Assembly (NCBI GenBank): GCA_947500775.1
Contig: CANMTD010000005.1
Location: forward strand, 224,762 to 288,761
DNA from: an uncultured Paracoccaceae bacterium
GTDB taxonomy: Bacteria > Pseudomonadota > Alphaproteobacteria > Rhodobacterales > Rhodobacteraceae
Direction: 5' to 3'
Length of the DNA stretch: 64,000 nt
The position numbers and the translations under genes are program-made. Every line of letters starts with the position of its first letter. Position 1 is the first letter of the stretch. The notes under the pieces were generated by a model. It was not told the DNA's origin. It was given only the letters and a program-made list of their open reading frames with translations, and did not search any database. Positions 7,769 to 16,721 of this stretch are shown piece by piece.

Positions 7769-9205
7769 TTAAGCGTCAAAAGGTTGATTTTCCCCCAAGG
7801 CGGCATCGGGGCCGTGGCTGGGCGCCGAGATGACGCCAATCGGCCAGATCACCTCGACCAGCGCGCCGTGATTTTTGCCGTCGCTTGGCGGCGGCGCATA
7901 AGGATCGCTGGTGTTGGTAAAGCTGAGTTCGGCGCCGGTACGTTCCAGCAGCGTTTTGGCGATGAACAGGCCCAGACCCATGCCTTCGTACCCGGGGCGC
8001 CGTTTGGATTCGCCCGATGTGCGCCGCCCCCGCATGAAAGGGTCACCGATCCGCCCCAGTTCCTGCGGTGAAAACCCCCGGCCATCGTCGGCGATCCGGA
8101 CCCCGGCTTTTTGATCATCCCAGAACACTTCGACCCAGATTTCCTTTTTGGCAAAATCCACCGCATTCTGGATCAGGTTGCGCAGACCGTGAATGATTTC
8201 AGGCTGGCGCATCACGATCGGCTGGCGGTCATCGTGGCCCGGCAATGGCCCGATTTCGAAATGGATCACCTTGCCGCGGCCCTGATGGGGTTCGGCGGCA
8301 TATTGCGCCAATGTGCCCAGCGGGGCGGAATGCATATGAAGGTCATCCTTGCCCGCCCGGCCCATGGATCGCAGGATATCCCGGCACCGATCCGCCTGAT
8401 CGCGGATCAATTCTGCGTCATCGCGCATGTCCGATGGCGCGTCCAGTTCCGTGATCATTTCCGAACTGACCAGCTTGATCGTTGCCAGCGGTGTGCCCAG
8501 TTCGTGCGCGGCGGCGGCGACCACGCCCCCCAGATCCGTCAGCTTTTGTTCGCGGGCCAGGGCCATCTGTGTGGCCAGCAGCGCGTCGGACATGGAATTG
8601 ACTTCGGCAGTGACCCGGCGGGCGTAAATTCCCAGGAATCCGACGCCGATAATGATCGCCGCCCAGAAGCCGAACAAAAAGATGTCGGGCAGATGTTGGA
8701 TCGACCCGTCGGCAAGGCGCAGCGGGATGTGAAAGAGGCTGACAAAGCTGACCAGACATACCGCCGAAACCCCCAGAATAAGGGTTGATTTCAGCCTAAG
8801 TGCGGTTGCCGCAATGATGACCGGCGTCAGCATCAACAGCGCAAAAGGGTTGTTCAACCCGCCGGTCAGAAAGATCAGCAAGGCCAGTTGCGAGACGTCG
8901 AACAGAAGCATCAGCATCGCTTCGTTTTCGGTCAGGCGCTTGTTTTCCGGATAGACGAAGATGGCCACCAGATTGGCGATGATTGCGATGCCCACAGCCA
9001 GCAGACACAGCCCGGTATTCAGGATGATGCCAAAGGCCGCCTGTGCGACGGTGATCGCGATCAGCTGTCCGGTAATGGCCACCCACCGCAGCCATATCAA
9101 CGTCCGCAGCCGTATCCAGTGGCTGCGTTCCGTGGCTTCGGGAAACCCGAATTGTCTTGGTTCCGGCATGAAAACGCTTATGTCCCCTGTGGCAAGCTGT
9201 GCCAT
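7769..9205 (-). CDS. regB: RegB/PrrB redox-sensing histidine kinase
   Basis: RegB senses the redox state of the quinone pool and phosphorylates RegA to control photosynthesis, respiration, carbon and nitrogen fixation genes. The 478-residue protein has six predicted membrane segments (residues about 30-200), the ubiquinone-linked loop GGLNNPFALLML, the H-box AAHELGTPLATIK near residue 235, the redox-active cysteine motif QADRCRDIL near residue 273, then NLIQNAVDFA (N-box) and GMGLGLFIAKTLL (G-box). All RegB hallmarks are present. It is divergent from senC with only about 54 bases between the start codons, so the senC-regA and regB promoters must overlap, as in Rhodobacter. Confidence 0.95.
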   Translation of the reverse strand: MAQLATGDISVFMPEPRQFGFPEATERSHWIRLRTLIWLRWVAITGQLIAITVAQAAFGIILNTGLCLLAVGIAIIANLVAIFVYPENKRLTENEAMLMLLFDVSQLALLIFLTGGLNNPFALLMLTPVIIAATALRLKSTLILGVSAVCLVSFVSLFHIPLRLADGSIQHLPDIFLFGFWAAIIIGVGFLGIYARRVTAEVNSMSDALLATQMALAREQKLTDLGGVVAAAAHELGTPLATIKLVSSEMITELDAPSDMRDDAELIRDQADRCRDILRSMGRAGKDDLHMHSAPLGTLAQYAAEPHQGRGKVIHFEIGPLPGHDDRQPIVMRQPEIIHGLRNLIQNAVDFAKKEIWVEVFWDDQKAGVRIADDGRGFSPQELGRIGDPFMRGRRTSGESKRRPGYEGMGLGLFIAKTLLERTGAELSFTNTSDPYAPPPSDGKNHGALVEVIWPIGVISAPSHGPDAALGENQPFDA

Positions 9206-9259
9206 TGTATGTTCCGGTCAGCCGTATGATCAATGCATCCAGCCAATCGGAGGAAGCTG

Positions 9260-9880
9260 ATGACTCGTTTTTATGCCGCAGCAAGCGCGGCCACGGCGCT
9301 GGTCCTGATCGGGGTCGCGGCGTTCTTTGCCTTTCCCGGTCGCGGCGGCGACAAATATGCGCAATGCCGGACGACCCAGATTGCCGGGGGCACATCGGCC
9401 ATCGGCGGGCCGTTCACTCTGGTCAGTGAAACCGGTGAAACCGTCACCGACAAAGACGTGATCACAAAGCCGTCGCTGGTGTACTTTGGCTATACGTTCT
9501 GCCCGGACGTCTGCCCGCTGGACAACGCCCGCAACGCCGAGGCCGTGATTCAGCTGGAAGAGCGCGGATATGATATCACGCCGATTTTCATCTCGATCGA
9601 CGCGGGGCGCGACACGCCCGAGGTGATGGCCGAATTCACCGACTATATGCACCCCAGAATGATCGGCCTGACCGGATCGCCCGAACAGATCAAGGCCGCA
9701 TCGCAGGCCTATAAGACCTATTACAAGGTAGGCGAGGTCGAGGATGATTTTTACCTGATCGACCATTCGACCTTTACCTATCTGGTCTTCCCCGAAGAAG
9801 GATTCATCGAATTTTTCCGCCGGGATGCGACCCCCGAACAGATGGCCGATCAGGTCGCCTGCTTTGTCGACGCCATGTAA
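9260..9880 (+). CDS. senC: SenC/PrrC, SCO1-family copper chaperone of cytochrome oxidase
   Basis: A 206-residue SCO1/SenC protein, anchored by an N-terminal hydrophobic segment and otherwise periplasmic. It carries the copper-binding TFCPDVCP (CxxxC) and, near the C-terminus, LIDHSTFTYLV with the third ligand histidine. SenC delivers copper to cytochrome c oxidase and, in Rhodobacter, connects oxidase activity to RegBA signalling. I start it at the ATG at 9260, which has AGGAAG seven bases upstream; the in-frame ATG at 9233 lacks a ribosome site. It stands between regB (divergent) and regA (67 bases downstream), the standard arrangement. Confidence 0.93.
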   Translation: MTRFYAAASAATALVLIGVAAFFAFPGRGGDKYAQCRTTQIAGGTSAIGGPFTLVSETGETVTDKDVITKPSLVYFGYTFCPDVCPLDNARNAEAVIQLEERGYDITPIFISIDAGRDTPEVMAEFTDYMHPRMIGLTGSPEQIKAASQAYKTYYKVGEVEDDFYLIDHSTFTYLVFPEEGFIEFFRRDATPEQMADQVACFVDAM

Positions 9881-9947
9881 GCGAAATTGACCCCGCCATA
9901 TGAACGCCCTAGAACAATTCAAAGAATTGCGCACTGGAGGGGCACAT

Positions 9948-10502
9948 ATGGCGGATCAGGCAGAGTTCGATATTGGTGACGATAAATCATTGTTGCTGGT
10001 CGATGATGACGAACCGTTTCTGCGCCGTCTGGCCCGTGCCATGGAAAAACGGGGCTTCGAGCCTGAAATGGCCGGATCGGTCGCGGCGGGCAAAGCCATC
10101 GCCACGGCCCGGCCCCCGGCCTATGCGGTTGTCGATCTGCGGCTGGAGGATGGCAACGGTCTGGATGTGGTCGAAACCCTGCGCGAAACCCGCCCCGGGG
10201 CCCGGATCGTTGTACTGACCGGATATGGCGCGATTGCCACTGCGGTGGCGGCGGTCAAGATCGGCGCGACGGATTACCTGTCAAAGCCTGCTGATGCCAA
10301 TGACATTACCGCGGCCCTGTTGGCGGTGGGCGACGCGCTGCCGCCGCCGCCGGAAAACCCGATGTCGGCGGATCGTGTGCGGTGGGAACATATCCAGCGC
10401 GTGTATGAACAATGTGATCGCAATGTTTCGGAAACCGCGCGGCGTCTGAACATGCACCGGCGTACATTGCAGCGGATATTGGCCAAGCGCAGCCCGCGCT
10501 GA
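9948..10502 (+). CDS. regA: RegA/PrrA redox response regulator
   Basis: RegA is the DNA-binding partner of RegB. The 184 residues match the normal length of the family exactly. The receiver domain shows LLLVDDDEPFL (acidic pocket), the phosphoacceptor Asp in AVVDLRLEDGNGLDVV, VLTGYG and the lysine in YLSKPADAND. After a four-proline linker comes a Fis-type helix-turn-helix, VSETARRLNMHRRTLQRIL, typical of RegA. The start at 9948 is set by GGAGGGG just upstream; an in-frame ATG at 9900 has none. The gene ends 14 bases before the convergent HD hydrolase gene. Confidence 0.96.
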   Translation: MADQAEFDIGDDKSLLLVDDDEPFLRRLARAMEKRGFEPEMAGSVAAGKAIATARPPAYAVVDLRLEDGNGLDVVETLRETRPGARIVVLTGYGAIATAVAAVKIGATDYLSKPADANDITAALLAVGDALPPPPENPMSADRVRWEHIQRVYEQCDRNVSETARRLNMHRRTLQRILAKRSPR

Positions 10503-10516
10503 TCTTTTGCCAGTGC

Positions 10517-11116
10517 CTATAGGTGCTGCATAAGCTCTGCGTGGCGCCGGGTGAACGCGGCCCGAACCTCGACCGGCGGGCGCAGGTGAATCGCCAGCGC
10601 TTTGACAAGCTCGGGCGCGGGTTTGCCGAACAGACGATCCGCCTCGGCCTCGGTGAAGCCTGCGATCTGCGTCGCTTCAAGCCAGGCAGACAGCTTATCG
10701 GCGCGCTTGATCTGTGTCTTGACCCGCACCGGAATGCTGGCAGGCAGGCCAAACCGGATATGGATCGCCGCCGACAGCCGGTCGTCCAACACGCCATAGT
10801 CCGGTCCGACCGCCGCCTTGACCGGGGAAATCATGTCGCCGATCACATATTCGGGCGCATCGTGCAAAAGCGCGGCCAGCCGCCATTTGACCGGCGCATC
10901 CGTCACTATCCTTGCGTAAATCTGTTCCACCAGCAGCGAATGTTCCGCCACGGAATAGGGGTAATCGCCCGCTGTCTGACCGTTCCAGCGCGCAACAAAG
11001 GCCAGACCGTGGGCGATATCCTCGATCTCGATATCCACCGGGGTCGGGTCCAGCAGGTCAAGCCTGCGGCCGGAAAGCATTCGTTGCCAGGCGCGGGGGG
11101 GTCGGGGCATCGGCAT
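10517..11116 (-). CDS. HD-domain phosphohydrolase
   Basis: About 199 residues with the HD metal site spread along the chain: AEHSLLVEQI, LLHDAPEYVIGD and IKRADKLSAW. The spacing resembles the YfbR-like 5'-deoxynucleotidase group and similar small HD hydrolases, which remove phosphate from nucleotides, but I cannot name the substrate. The frame is open far upstream across ahcY; that extension is only antisense to ahcY. I take the ATG at 11116 (MPMPRPPRAW); the ATG at 11110 is equally possible. It is divergent from ahcY and convergent with regA. Confidence 0.8.
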   Translation of the reverse strand: MPMPRPPRAWQRMLSGRRLDLLDPTPVDIEIEDIAHGLAFVARWNGQTAGDYPYSVAEHSLLVEQIYARIVTDAPVKWRLAALLHDAPEYVIGDMISPVKAAVGPDYGVLDDRLSAAIHIRFGLPASIPVRVKTQIKRADKLSAWLEATQIAGFTEAEADRLFGKPAPELVKALAIHLRPPVEVRAAFTRRHAELMQHL

Positions 11117-11192
11117 CTCGTCGGGTTGCTGTTTGTGTTCGGGCGTAAAATGCCGCCGTGTACTTGTAAACCCATGTTCGGGGCCGGGGCCG

Positions 11193-11210
11193 TCACTTAG
11201 ATTGAAGTGA
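11193..11210. other. Small perfect hairpin in the ahcY leader
   Basis: TCACTT-AGATTG-AAGTGA, a 6-base stem with a 6-base loop, lies about 54 bases upstream of the ahcY start in the divergent region between ahcY and the HD hydrolase. It could be an operator palindrome or part of a leader. It does not fit the SAH riboswitch pattern that I know. Confidence 0.35.
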
Positions 11211-11263
11211 TGTGGCGCTGATGGTAGGGACGCATCAAATTGACCATTGCATGGAGCACTAGG

Positions 11264-12658
11264 ATGGCCACCGACTATATCGTCAAAGACATCGCGCTGG
11301 CCGAATTTGGCCGCAAGGAACTGGATATTGCCGAAACCGAAATGCCGGGGCTGATGGCCTTGCGGACCGAGTTCGGTGAAAGCCAGCCGCTGAAAGGTGC
11401 GCGCATCGCCGGATCGTTGCACATGACCATCCAGACCGCCGTTCTGATCGAAACGCTGGTCGCACTGGGCGCCGATGTGCGCTGGGCGTCCTGCAACATC
11501 TTTTCCACACAGGATCACGCGGCGGCGGCCATCGCGGCCACCGGCACACCAGTTTTCGCCGTCAAAGGCGAAACGCTGGAAGAATACTGGGACTATGCCG
11601 ACCGGATTTTCATGTTCGAAGAGGGCGGCTGTAACCTGATCCTGGACGACGGTGGCGACGCGACCATGTACATCCTGCTGGGCGCCCGTGTTGAGGCTGG
11701 CGAAGAAGAGCTGATCGCAGTTCCCGCATCCGAAGAGGAAGAGGCGTTGTTCGCCCAGATCCGCAAGCGGATCGCGGCAACACCCGGCTGGTTCGCCAAA
11801 CAGCGCGACATGATCCAGGGCGTGTCCGAGGAAACCACAACCGGGGTGCATCGCCTGTACAAGATGATGGAAGAGGGCCAGTTGCCCTTCCCCGCGATCA
11901 ACGTGAACGACAGCGTCACCAAGTCGAAATTCGACAACAAATACGGCTGTAAGGAATCGCTGGTCGATGGCATCCGCCGCGCCACCGACACGATGATGGC
12001 CGGCAAGGTCGCCGTGGTCTGCGGTTATGGCGACGTCGGCAAAGGCTCGGCCGCATCGCTGCGCGGCGCCGGTGCCCGCGTCAAGGTGACCGAGGTTGAC
12101 CCGATCTGCGCGCTTCAGGCGGCGATGGACGGGTTCGAAGTGGTGACCCTGGAAGACGAGGCGCCCAACGCCGATATCTTCATCACCACCACCGGCAACA
12201 AGGACGTGATCCGGATCGAGCATATGCGCGCGATGAAGGACATGGCGATCGTCGGTAACATCGGCCATTTCGACAATGAAATTCAGGTGGCTCATCTGAA
12301 AAACCACAAATGGACCAACATCAAGGATCAGGTGGACATGATCGAAATGCCCTCGGGCAGTCGGATCATCCTGCTGTCCGAAGGCCGCTTGCTGAACCTT
12401 GGCAACGCCACCGGGCACCCGTCGTTTGTGATGTCCGCGTCGTTCACCAACCAGGTTCTGGCCCAGATGGAACTGTGGACCAAGGGCGATGAATACTCCA
12501 ATCAGGTCTATGTTCTGCCCAAGCATCTGGATGAAAAGGTCGCGCGCCTGCATCTGGCGCGGATCGGCGTGAAACTGACCGAACTGCAGGCCGAACAGGC
12601 CGACTATATCGGTGTTCCCGTCAACGGTCCGTTCAAGCCGGAACATTATCGCTATTGA
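11264..12658 (+). CDS. ahcY: S-adenosyl-L-homocysteine hydrolase (adenosylhomocysteinase)
   Basis: AhcY cleaves S-adenosylhomocysteine to homocysteine and adenosine, which keeps methylation reactions running. At 464 residues it is full length. Visible family features are [25 protein letters not shown], the active-site Lys/Asp region [12 protein letters not shown], the NAD-binding [10 protein letters not shown], the regulatory HFDNEIQV and the C-terminal FKPEHYRY that closes the active site of the neighbouring subunit. The start at 11264 removes 8 unconserved residues from the longest frame. A strong stem-loop follows directly, so the gene is probably transcribed alone. Confidence 0.97.
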   Translation: MATDYIVKDIALAEFGRKELDIAETEMPGLMALRTEFGESQPLKGARIAGSLHMTIQTAVLIETLVALGADVRWASCNIFSTQDHAAAAIAATGTPVFAVKGETLEEYWDYADRIFMFEEGGCNLILDDGGDATMYILLGARVEAGEEELIAVPASEEEEALFAQIRKRIAATPGWFAKQRDMIQGVSEETTTGVHRLYKMMEEGQLPFPAINVNDSVTKSKFDNKYGCKESLVDGIRRATDTMMAGKVAVVCGYGDVGKGSAASLRGAGARVKVTEVDPICALQAAMDGFEVVTLEDEAPNADIFITTTGNKDVIRIEHMRAMKDMAIVGNIGHFDNEIQVAHLKNHKWTNIKDQVDMIEMPSGSRIILLSEGRLLNLGNATGHPSFVMSASFTNQVLAQMELWTKGDEYSNQVYVLPKHLDEKVARLHLARIGVKLTELQAEQADYIGVPVNGPFKPEHYRY

Positions 12659-12664
12659 TGGATT

Positions 12665-12694
12665 GGTCCCGGCGCTGCAAATCGCGCCGGGACC
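12665..12694 (+). terminator. Stem-loop terminator after ahcY
   Basis: An 11-base GC-rich stem (GGTCCCGGCGC at 12665-12675 pairing with GCGCCGGGACC at 12684-12694) with an 8-base loop starts 7 bases after the ahcY stop and is followed by GATTT. The U-run is short, so termination may be partial. The following 160 bases up to the DUF2853 gene show nothing else I can identify beyond a likely promoter. Confidence 0.7.
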
Positions 12695-12857
12695 GATTTG
12701 CCGGCCCCCTGAGACAGTCGCCGCCTAGGGGGAACTCTGAACAAAAAATCCCTTTGTCTGCGCAGAATTGGCCAGTAGTCTTTACAGCGCCACCCCGAAA
12801 TGGTCGGGGGCATGATTAATGGCTGCTTTTCAGGCCGGACACGCTGGGAGACGAACT

Positions 12858-13199
12858 ATGGGTAAAAGAGACGATCTTATCGCGCAGTACGCAGACGATC
12901 TTCGCAAAAAATGCGGCATGGAGCCGGATATGGACCTGCTGACAAAGGTCACAATCGGCTGTGGCCCGGCGATCTATAACGCCGACGCGTCGACCGTTGC
13001 AGGATCGCAGAAATCCGAGCTGGAAACCGTCAAAGAGAACTTTTTGATGAAAAAGCTTGGCCTGGCTGACAGCCCTGCACTGATGGACGCGATCGATTCC
13101 GTCATCGAAACCTATGGCAAATCCGAGCGGAACAAATACCGCGCGGTGGTTTATTACATGCTGACCAAGCATTTCGGCAAAGAATCCGTCTACGGCTGA
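12858..13199 (+). CDS. DUF2853 family protein
   Basis: A 113-residue soluble, mostly helical protein that starts MGKRDDLIAQYADDLRKK and ends with YKSE/HFGKESVYG-like sequence typical of DUF2853, a small conserved family of unknown function common in alphaproteobacteria. The start at 12858 is preceded by GGGAGACGAACT; an in-frame ATG at 12819 lacks a ribosome site. It has its own terminator at 13222. Nothing in the sequence suggests a reaction; there are two cysteines (residues 17 and near 36) but no metal motif. Confidence 0.8.
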   Translation: MGKRDDLIAQYADDLRKKCGMEPDMDLLTKVTIGCGPAIYNADASTVAGSQKSELETVKENFLMKKLGLADSPALMDAIDSVIETYGKSERNKYRAVVYYMLTKHFGKESVYG

Positions 13200-13221
13200 T
13201 CCTGCCCCTTTTCGATACGAA

Positions 13222-13246
13222 CGCCCGCCAATCCGGCGGGCGTTTT
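13222..13246 (+). terminator. Intrinsic terminator after the DUF2853 gene
   Basis: CGCCCGCC, a 5-base loop and GGCGGGCG followed by TTTT form a classic factor-independent terminator 22 bases after the stop. From here to 13439 (about 190 bases) I see no gene; the stretch separates two convergent units. Confidence 0.85.
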
Positions 13247-13439
13247 GCTGTCTGGTACCCACAAAGCCCCGCATTTGAACAAAATCTTAGGCGTGAATTT
13301 CTTGCACAGGCGCTGGTTGCCGCGGTAACAAGATCCCATCGGGCCAGGATGGCCGGACCTTTATAGAACACGTGTGGTGCGCAGTGGAGCACGTGGGGTG
13401 ATGAGGGGTCTGGCAGGTGTCGGTCCCCTCATCCATTTT

Positions 13440-13835
13440 TCAGAACAGCGTCAGAATGACCCCGATGATGGTACAGCCGATTGTGGCGTATCCTGCGTCG
13501 ATCAGGATCAAAGCGCGGGGCCGGTCTGCAAAGGCATAATTGGTCACGATCCAGGGGGATGCGATGAACAGGCCAAGGCCCAATCCGCCGACCAACCCCT
13601 TACCGATCGTATCAATCCCCGCCAGCGAAAACATGTGTCGCATCATGCCAGCCACCACCACCGCAGCTACAAAGCTGATGATATAGGGGGCGGGATTCGA
13701 CCCGTTTACCGGCTTGCCGTTTTCATCGGCCGCGACCCCGGCGGCGGCCATCCATGGTTTGGCCAGTGACATGTACCAGATCGCCCCGAACGCATAAGCG
13801 GCGATTGCGGCGACGATAACTGCGATGAATTCCAT
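13440..13835 (-). CDS. DUF1761 small membrane protein
   Basis: 131 residues with four predicted membrane segments. It begins MEFIAVIVAAIAAYAFGAIW and has WYMSLAKPWMAAAGV and the paired GKGLVGGLGLGLFIASPW and LILIDAGYATIGCTIIGVI segments, the pattern of DUF1761 proteins. These are inner-membrane proteins of unknown function. A GGGAGGC sequence precedes the ATG at 13835. It is 53 bases upstream (in chromosome order) of the EVE gene, on the same strand, and could form one operon with the EVE-YciI-gpsA-tsaD group or be separate. Confidence 0.8.
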   Translation of the reverse strand: MEFIAVIVAAIAAYAFGAIWYMSLAKPWMAAAGVAADENGKPVNGSNPAPYIISFVAAVVVAGMMRHMFSLAGIDTIGKGLVGGLGLGLFIASPWIVTNYAFADRPRALILIDAGYATIGCTIIGVILTLF

Positions 13836-13888
13836 ATGTGGCCTCCCTCAATTCACGCAGCAATAGTGCCGCATCCACGGGAATTCCG

Positions 13889-14308
13889 CTAGGGCCTCAC
13901 GCCGCCCAGCTCACAGATCATCGCCCATTCCGCATCGCTGACCGGTTGCACCGACAGGCGCGAGTTGTTGACCAGCACCATATCCGCCAATCGCGGATCG
14001 TTCTTGCACATCTCCAGCGTCACGGGGTTCGGCACCGGCGCCACCGCCTTGATGTCCACGCATTCCCAGCGCGGATCGTCGGTGGTGCTGTCGGGGTGGG
14101 CCAGCGCGATCACCTCGACAATGCCGACAATCGCCTTTTCCTTGAGCGAATGATAGAAAAACCCCCGCTCGCCGATCTGCATGGCGCGCATGTTGTTGCG
14201 GGCCTGATAATTGCGCACGCCGTCCCATTCTTCGCCAGCATCGCCGCGCGCGACCTGTTGGTCCCAGCTCCAGGTGTTGGCTTCGGATTTGAACAACCAA
14301 TACGTCAT
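13889..14308 (-). CDS. EVE-domain protein
   Basis: About 139 residues. It starts MTYWLFKSEANTWSWDQ and has WDGVRNYQARNNMRAM and GERGFFYHS, all core elements of the EVE domain, a PUA-like fold that reads modified bases in nucleic acid. Bacterial stand-alone EVE proteins are often near tRNA-modification or central genes; here tsaD is three genes upstream. The ATG at 14308 shares one base with the YciI stop (TGATG), so translation is coupled. The ligand is unknown; binding of a modified cytosine or of modified RNA is a family inference. Confidence 0.88.
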   Translation of the reverse strand: MTYWLFKSEANTWSWDQQVARGDAGEEWDGVRNYQARNNMRAMQIGERGFFYHSLKEKAIVGIVEVIALAHPDSTTDDPRWECVDIKAVAPVPNPVTLEMCKNDPRLADMVLVNNSRLSVQPVSDAEWAMICELGGVRP

Positions 14309-14583
14309 CAGCCGATCACCCTGTTCCACTGTTCGATCGCGACGGAAGAAAACAGATCAGCCACCGCATAGGGATCGCTTTTGGCCCATGCTTCCGCGGC
14401 GGCGCGATCGGCCACGTCGATCACCAGAAGTGACCCGTACATTTCGCCGGCGGCATTCAGAAACGGACCTGCCTGCTTTACCACGCCCGTTGCCTCCAGA
14501 TAGGCCAGATGGGCATCGCGATTGGCTTTGCGCACCTCCAGATGGTCGGGTTTGTCGTGGCAGATGACGGCGAAAAGCGACAT
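14308..14583 (-). CDS. YciI-like protein
   Basis: 91 residues, a complete YCII-related domain: MSLFAVICHDKPDHLEVR at the start, then HLAYLEATGVVKQAGPFLN, the GSLLVIDVADRAAAEAW core and DPYAVADLFSSV. These ferredoxin-like-fold proteins carry a His/Asp pair (His 9, Asp 10 and Asp 71 region here) thought to be catalytic in some members. No specific substrate can be read. It lies three bases after gpsA and is coupled to the EVE gene. Confidence 0.85.
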   Translation of the reverse strand: MSLFAVICHDKPDHLEVRKANRDAHLAYLEATGVVKQAGPFLNAAGEMYGSLLVIDVADRAAAEAWAKSDPYAVADLFSSVAIEQWNRVIG

Positions 14584-14586
14584 GTC

Positions 14587-15555
14587 TTATTCCTCTTTCA
14601 ATGGGCGGGACAGCAATGCTGTTGTAGCTTGTTCAATCGAACAGGCGCCGTCAATCACGGCGGCGACCATGGTGATGATCGGCATGTCGATGTTTCGGGT
14701 CCGGGCCAGATCGGCGACGGCGGCGGCGGTGGCCACCCCTTCGACGGTGACCGATGGGTCAAACGGTTTGCCCGCGCCCAAAGCCGCCCCATAGCGGAAA
14801 TTCCGCGACAGGGGCGAGGTGCAGGTCAGCACCAGATCGCCCAGACCGGACAGGCCTGAAAGCGTCTCTGTTTCTGCGCTGGATGCGATCGCAAGGCGTT
14901 TCATTTCGGCAAAGCCGCGGGTCATCAGGGCGGCGCGGGCGCTGTCGCCCAGACCGGCGCCGATGACGATACCGGCGGCAATGGCGATCACATTCTTCAG
15001 CGCCCCGCCCAGTTCGGCCCCGGCGGTATCGGTGCTGCGGTAAAGCCGCAGGTTGGGCGTGGACAGCAGCGATTGCAGCATCGCCCCTTGTTCCGCGTCG
15101 TGGCAGGCAAGGGTCAAGGCCGTCGGCAAGCCTTTGGCGATATCGGCGGCAAAGCTGGGCCCGGTCAGAACGGCGGCGGTGGCCGTTGGACAAGCATCGG
15201 AGATGACGGCGACCGGGCCGCGACCGGTTGCGCGCTCCACGCCTTTGCAGCAGGCCACCAACGGGATGTTGCGCAGGGGCTGGCCGGGACCCGTCAGAAA
15301 ATCGGATATGACCTGCATCGGCAGCGACAGCAGAATGGCATCGCAATGTGTCAGATCCTCAATCTCTGCCGTCGGCGTGATCAGATCGGGCAGCGTGGCC
15401 CCCGGCAGGCGTTTGCGGTTTTCGCGGTGCTGAGCCATTTGCGCAATATGCTGCGGATCCCGCGCCCACAGCGTCACCGACCGCCCGGCTTGCGCCAGTG
15501 AAATCGCCAGCGCGGTGCCAAAGGCACCGGCCCCCACAACACCGATACGGGTCAT
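14587..15555 (-). CDS. gpsA: Glycerol-3-phosphate dehydrogenase [NAD(P)+]
   Basis: GpsA reduces dihydroxyacetone phosphate to sn-glycerol 3-phosphate for phospholipid synthesis. The 322-residue protein opens with the Rossmann motif [14 protein letters not shown] and has [33 protein letters not shown] and the catalytic lysine region [14 protein letters not shown]. The ATG at 15555 overlaps the tsaD stop (ATGA), which selects it over an upstream in-frame ATG at 15615 inside tsaD. The tsaD-gpsA-YciI-EVE order is common in Rhodobacterales. Confidence 0.95.
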   Translation of the reverse strand: MTRIGVVGAGAFGTALAISLAQAGRSVTLWARDPQHIAQMAQHRENRKRLPGATLPDLITPTAEIEDLTHCDAILLSLPMQVISDFLTGPGQPLRNIPLVACCKGVERATGRGPVAVISDACPTATAAVLTGPSFAADIAKGLPTALTLACHDAEQGAMLQSLLSTPNLRLYRSTDTAGAELGGALKNVIAIAAGIVIGAGLGDSARAALMTRGFAEMKRLAIASSAETETLSGLSGLGDLVLTCTSPLSRNFRYGAALGAGKPFDPSVTVEGVATAAAVADLARTRNIDMPIITMVAAVIDGACSIEQATTALLSRPLKEE

Positions 15556-16649
15556 GCCTTGGCCCCTTTTTTGCCCGAGCCCAGCAGGGCCGGGCTGCGA
15601 TTGTCCAACGGCCATCTGGGCCGCGCGGCAAGGGTCATGTCATCGCGCGTTCCAGCCCGGAACCGTTCGATCCCCGCCCAGGCGATCATCGCGGCGTTGT
15701 CCGTGCAGAACCGCAGCGGCGGTGCGACAAAGCGGGTGCCGAATTCAGCCGAAACAGTCTCTAACACGTCCCGAATAGCCATATTTGCGGCAACACCCCC
15801 AGCAACGGCGAAGCTTGGGGTTGCGGGGGTGCTTTCAAGATAGATGCCAAGCGCCCGGCGCGATTTTTCGGCCAGAACATCACGTACGGCGGCCTGAAAC
15901 CCCGCGCATAGATCGGCCCGGTCTTGACGGGGAATGCCGCCCTTTTCAGCGATAATCGCATCCCGCGCCCGCAGCAACGCGGTTTTCAACCCGGAAAAGG
16001 ACATATCGCAGCCGGCCCTGTCCAACAGCGGCCGGGGAAAGGCGAAATGTTTTGGATCGCCTGCCTGCGCCTCTTGCTCTACTGCCGGGCCGCCGGGTTG
16101 GGGCAGGCCCAACAGTTTGGCGGTTTTGTCGAACGCCTCGCCCGGGGCGTCATCGATGGTGCCGCCCAGCCGCAGAAAATCATCGACGCCGTTCACCAGC
16201 AGGAACTGACAATGCCCGCCCGACACCAGCAGCATCAGATAGGGAAACTCCAGCTGATCGGTCAGACGCGGGGTCAGCGCGTGCCCCGCCAGATGGTTGA
16301 CGCCGATCAGGGGCAGCCCGGCCCCGGCGGCAATCCCCTTGGCGCACATGACACCGGACAGCACGCCACCAATCAGCCCCGGCCCGGCGGTGACGGCAAT
16401 GCCATCCAGATCGCTTAGCGCTACGCCCGCCTCGGCCAAGGCCTCTTCGACGCAGATATCCAGCTTTTCGACATGCGCGCGCGCGGCCAGTTCGGGCACG
16501 ACCCCGCCATATGCGGCGTGCAGCGCGGTCTGGCCTTTGACCACCGAGGACAGAACCTGCGCCGCCTGCCCCGGCACGTGGCGCACCACGGCGGCGGCGG
16601 TGTCATCACAGCTGCTTTCCAGTCCAAGAAGGGTAAGGGGTCTGTCCAT
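15552..16649 (-). CDS. tsaD: TsaD, tRNA threonylcarbamoyladenosine transferase
   Basis: TsaD transfers the threonylcarbamoyl group to A37 of tRNA, with TsaB and TsaE as partners. The 365-residue Kae1/TsaD protein shows [15 protein letters not shown] at the start, the metal-binding HxxxH in [39 protein letters not shown] and the C-terminal [13 protein letters not shown] that supplies the last metal-ligand Asp. Length and order of motifs are normal. It is divergent from hemD with 72 bases between starts. Confidence 0.96.
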   Translation of the reverse strand: MDRPLTLLGLESSCDDTAAAVVRHVPGQAAQVLSSVVKGQTALHAAYGGVVPELAARAHVEKLDICVEEALAEAGVALSDLDGIAVTAGPGLIGGVLSGVMCAKGIAAGAGLPLIGVNHLAGHALTPRLTDQLEFPYLMLLVSGGHCQFLLVNGVDDFLRLGGTIDDAPGEAFDKTAKLLGLPQPGGPAVEQEAQAGDPKHFAFPRPLLDRAGCDMSFSGLKTALLRARDAIIAEKGGIPRQDRADLCAGFQAAVRDVLAEKSRRALGIYLESTPATPSFAVAGGVAANMAIRDVLETVSAEFGTRFVAPPLRFCTDNAAMIAWAGIERFRAGTRDDMTLAARPRWPLDNRSPALLGSGKKGAKA

Positions 16650-16721
16650 GGCTCTTTCATTGCGCGTCTACCCTTGGGCAGGTAACACCAGTAGGGACCC
16701 CAGACAATCCCGGTACCGGTT

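Noticed and set aside
11117..11263. SAH or SAM/SAH riboswitch in front of ahcY
   Set aside because: The leader has one small hairpin but none of the conserved riboswitch core bases that I know.
10517..12646. A 709-codon open frame on the minus strand across ahcY
   Set aside because: Only its last 199 codons, the HD hydrolase, show a protein family; the rest is antisense to the certain ahcY gene.
12659..12857. A small gene between ahcY and the DUF2853 gene
   Set aside because: No frame with a ribosome site; the stretch is accounted for by the terminator and a probable promoter.
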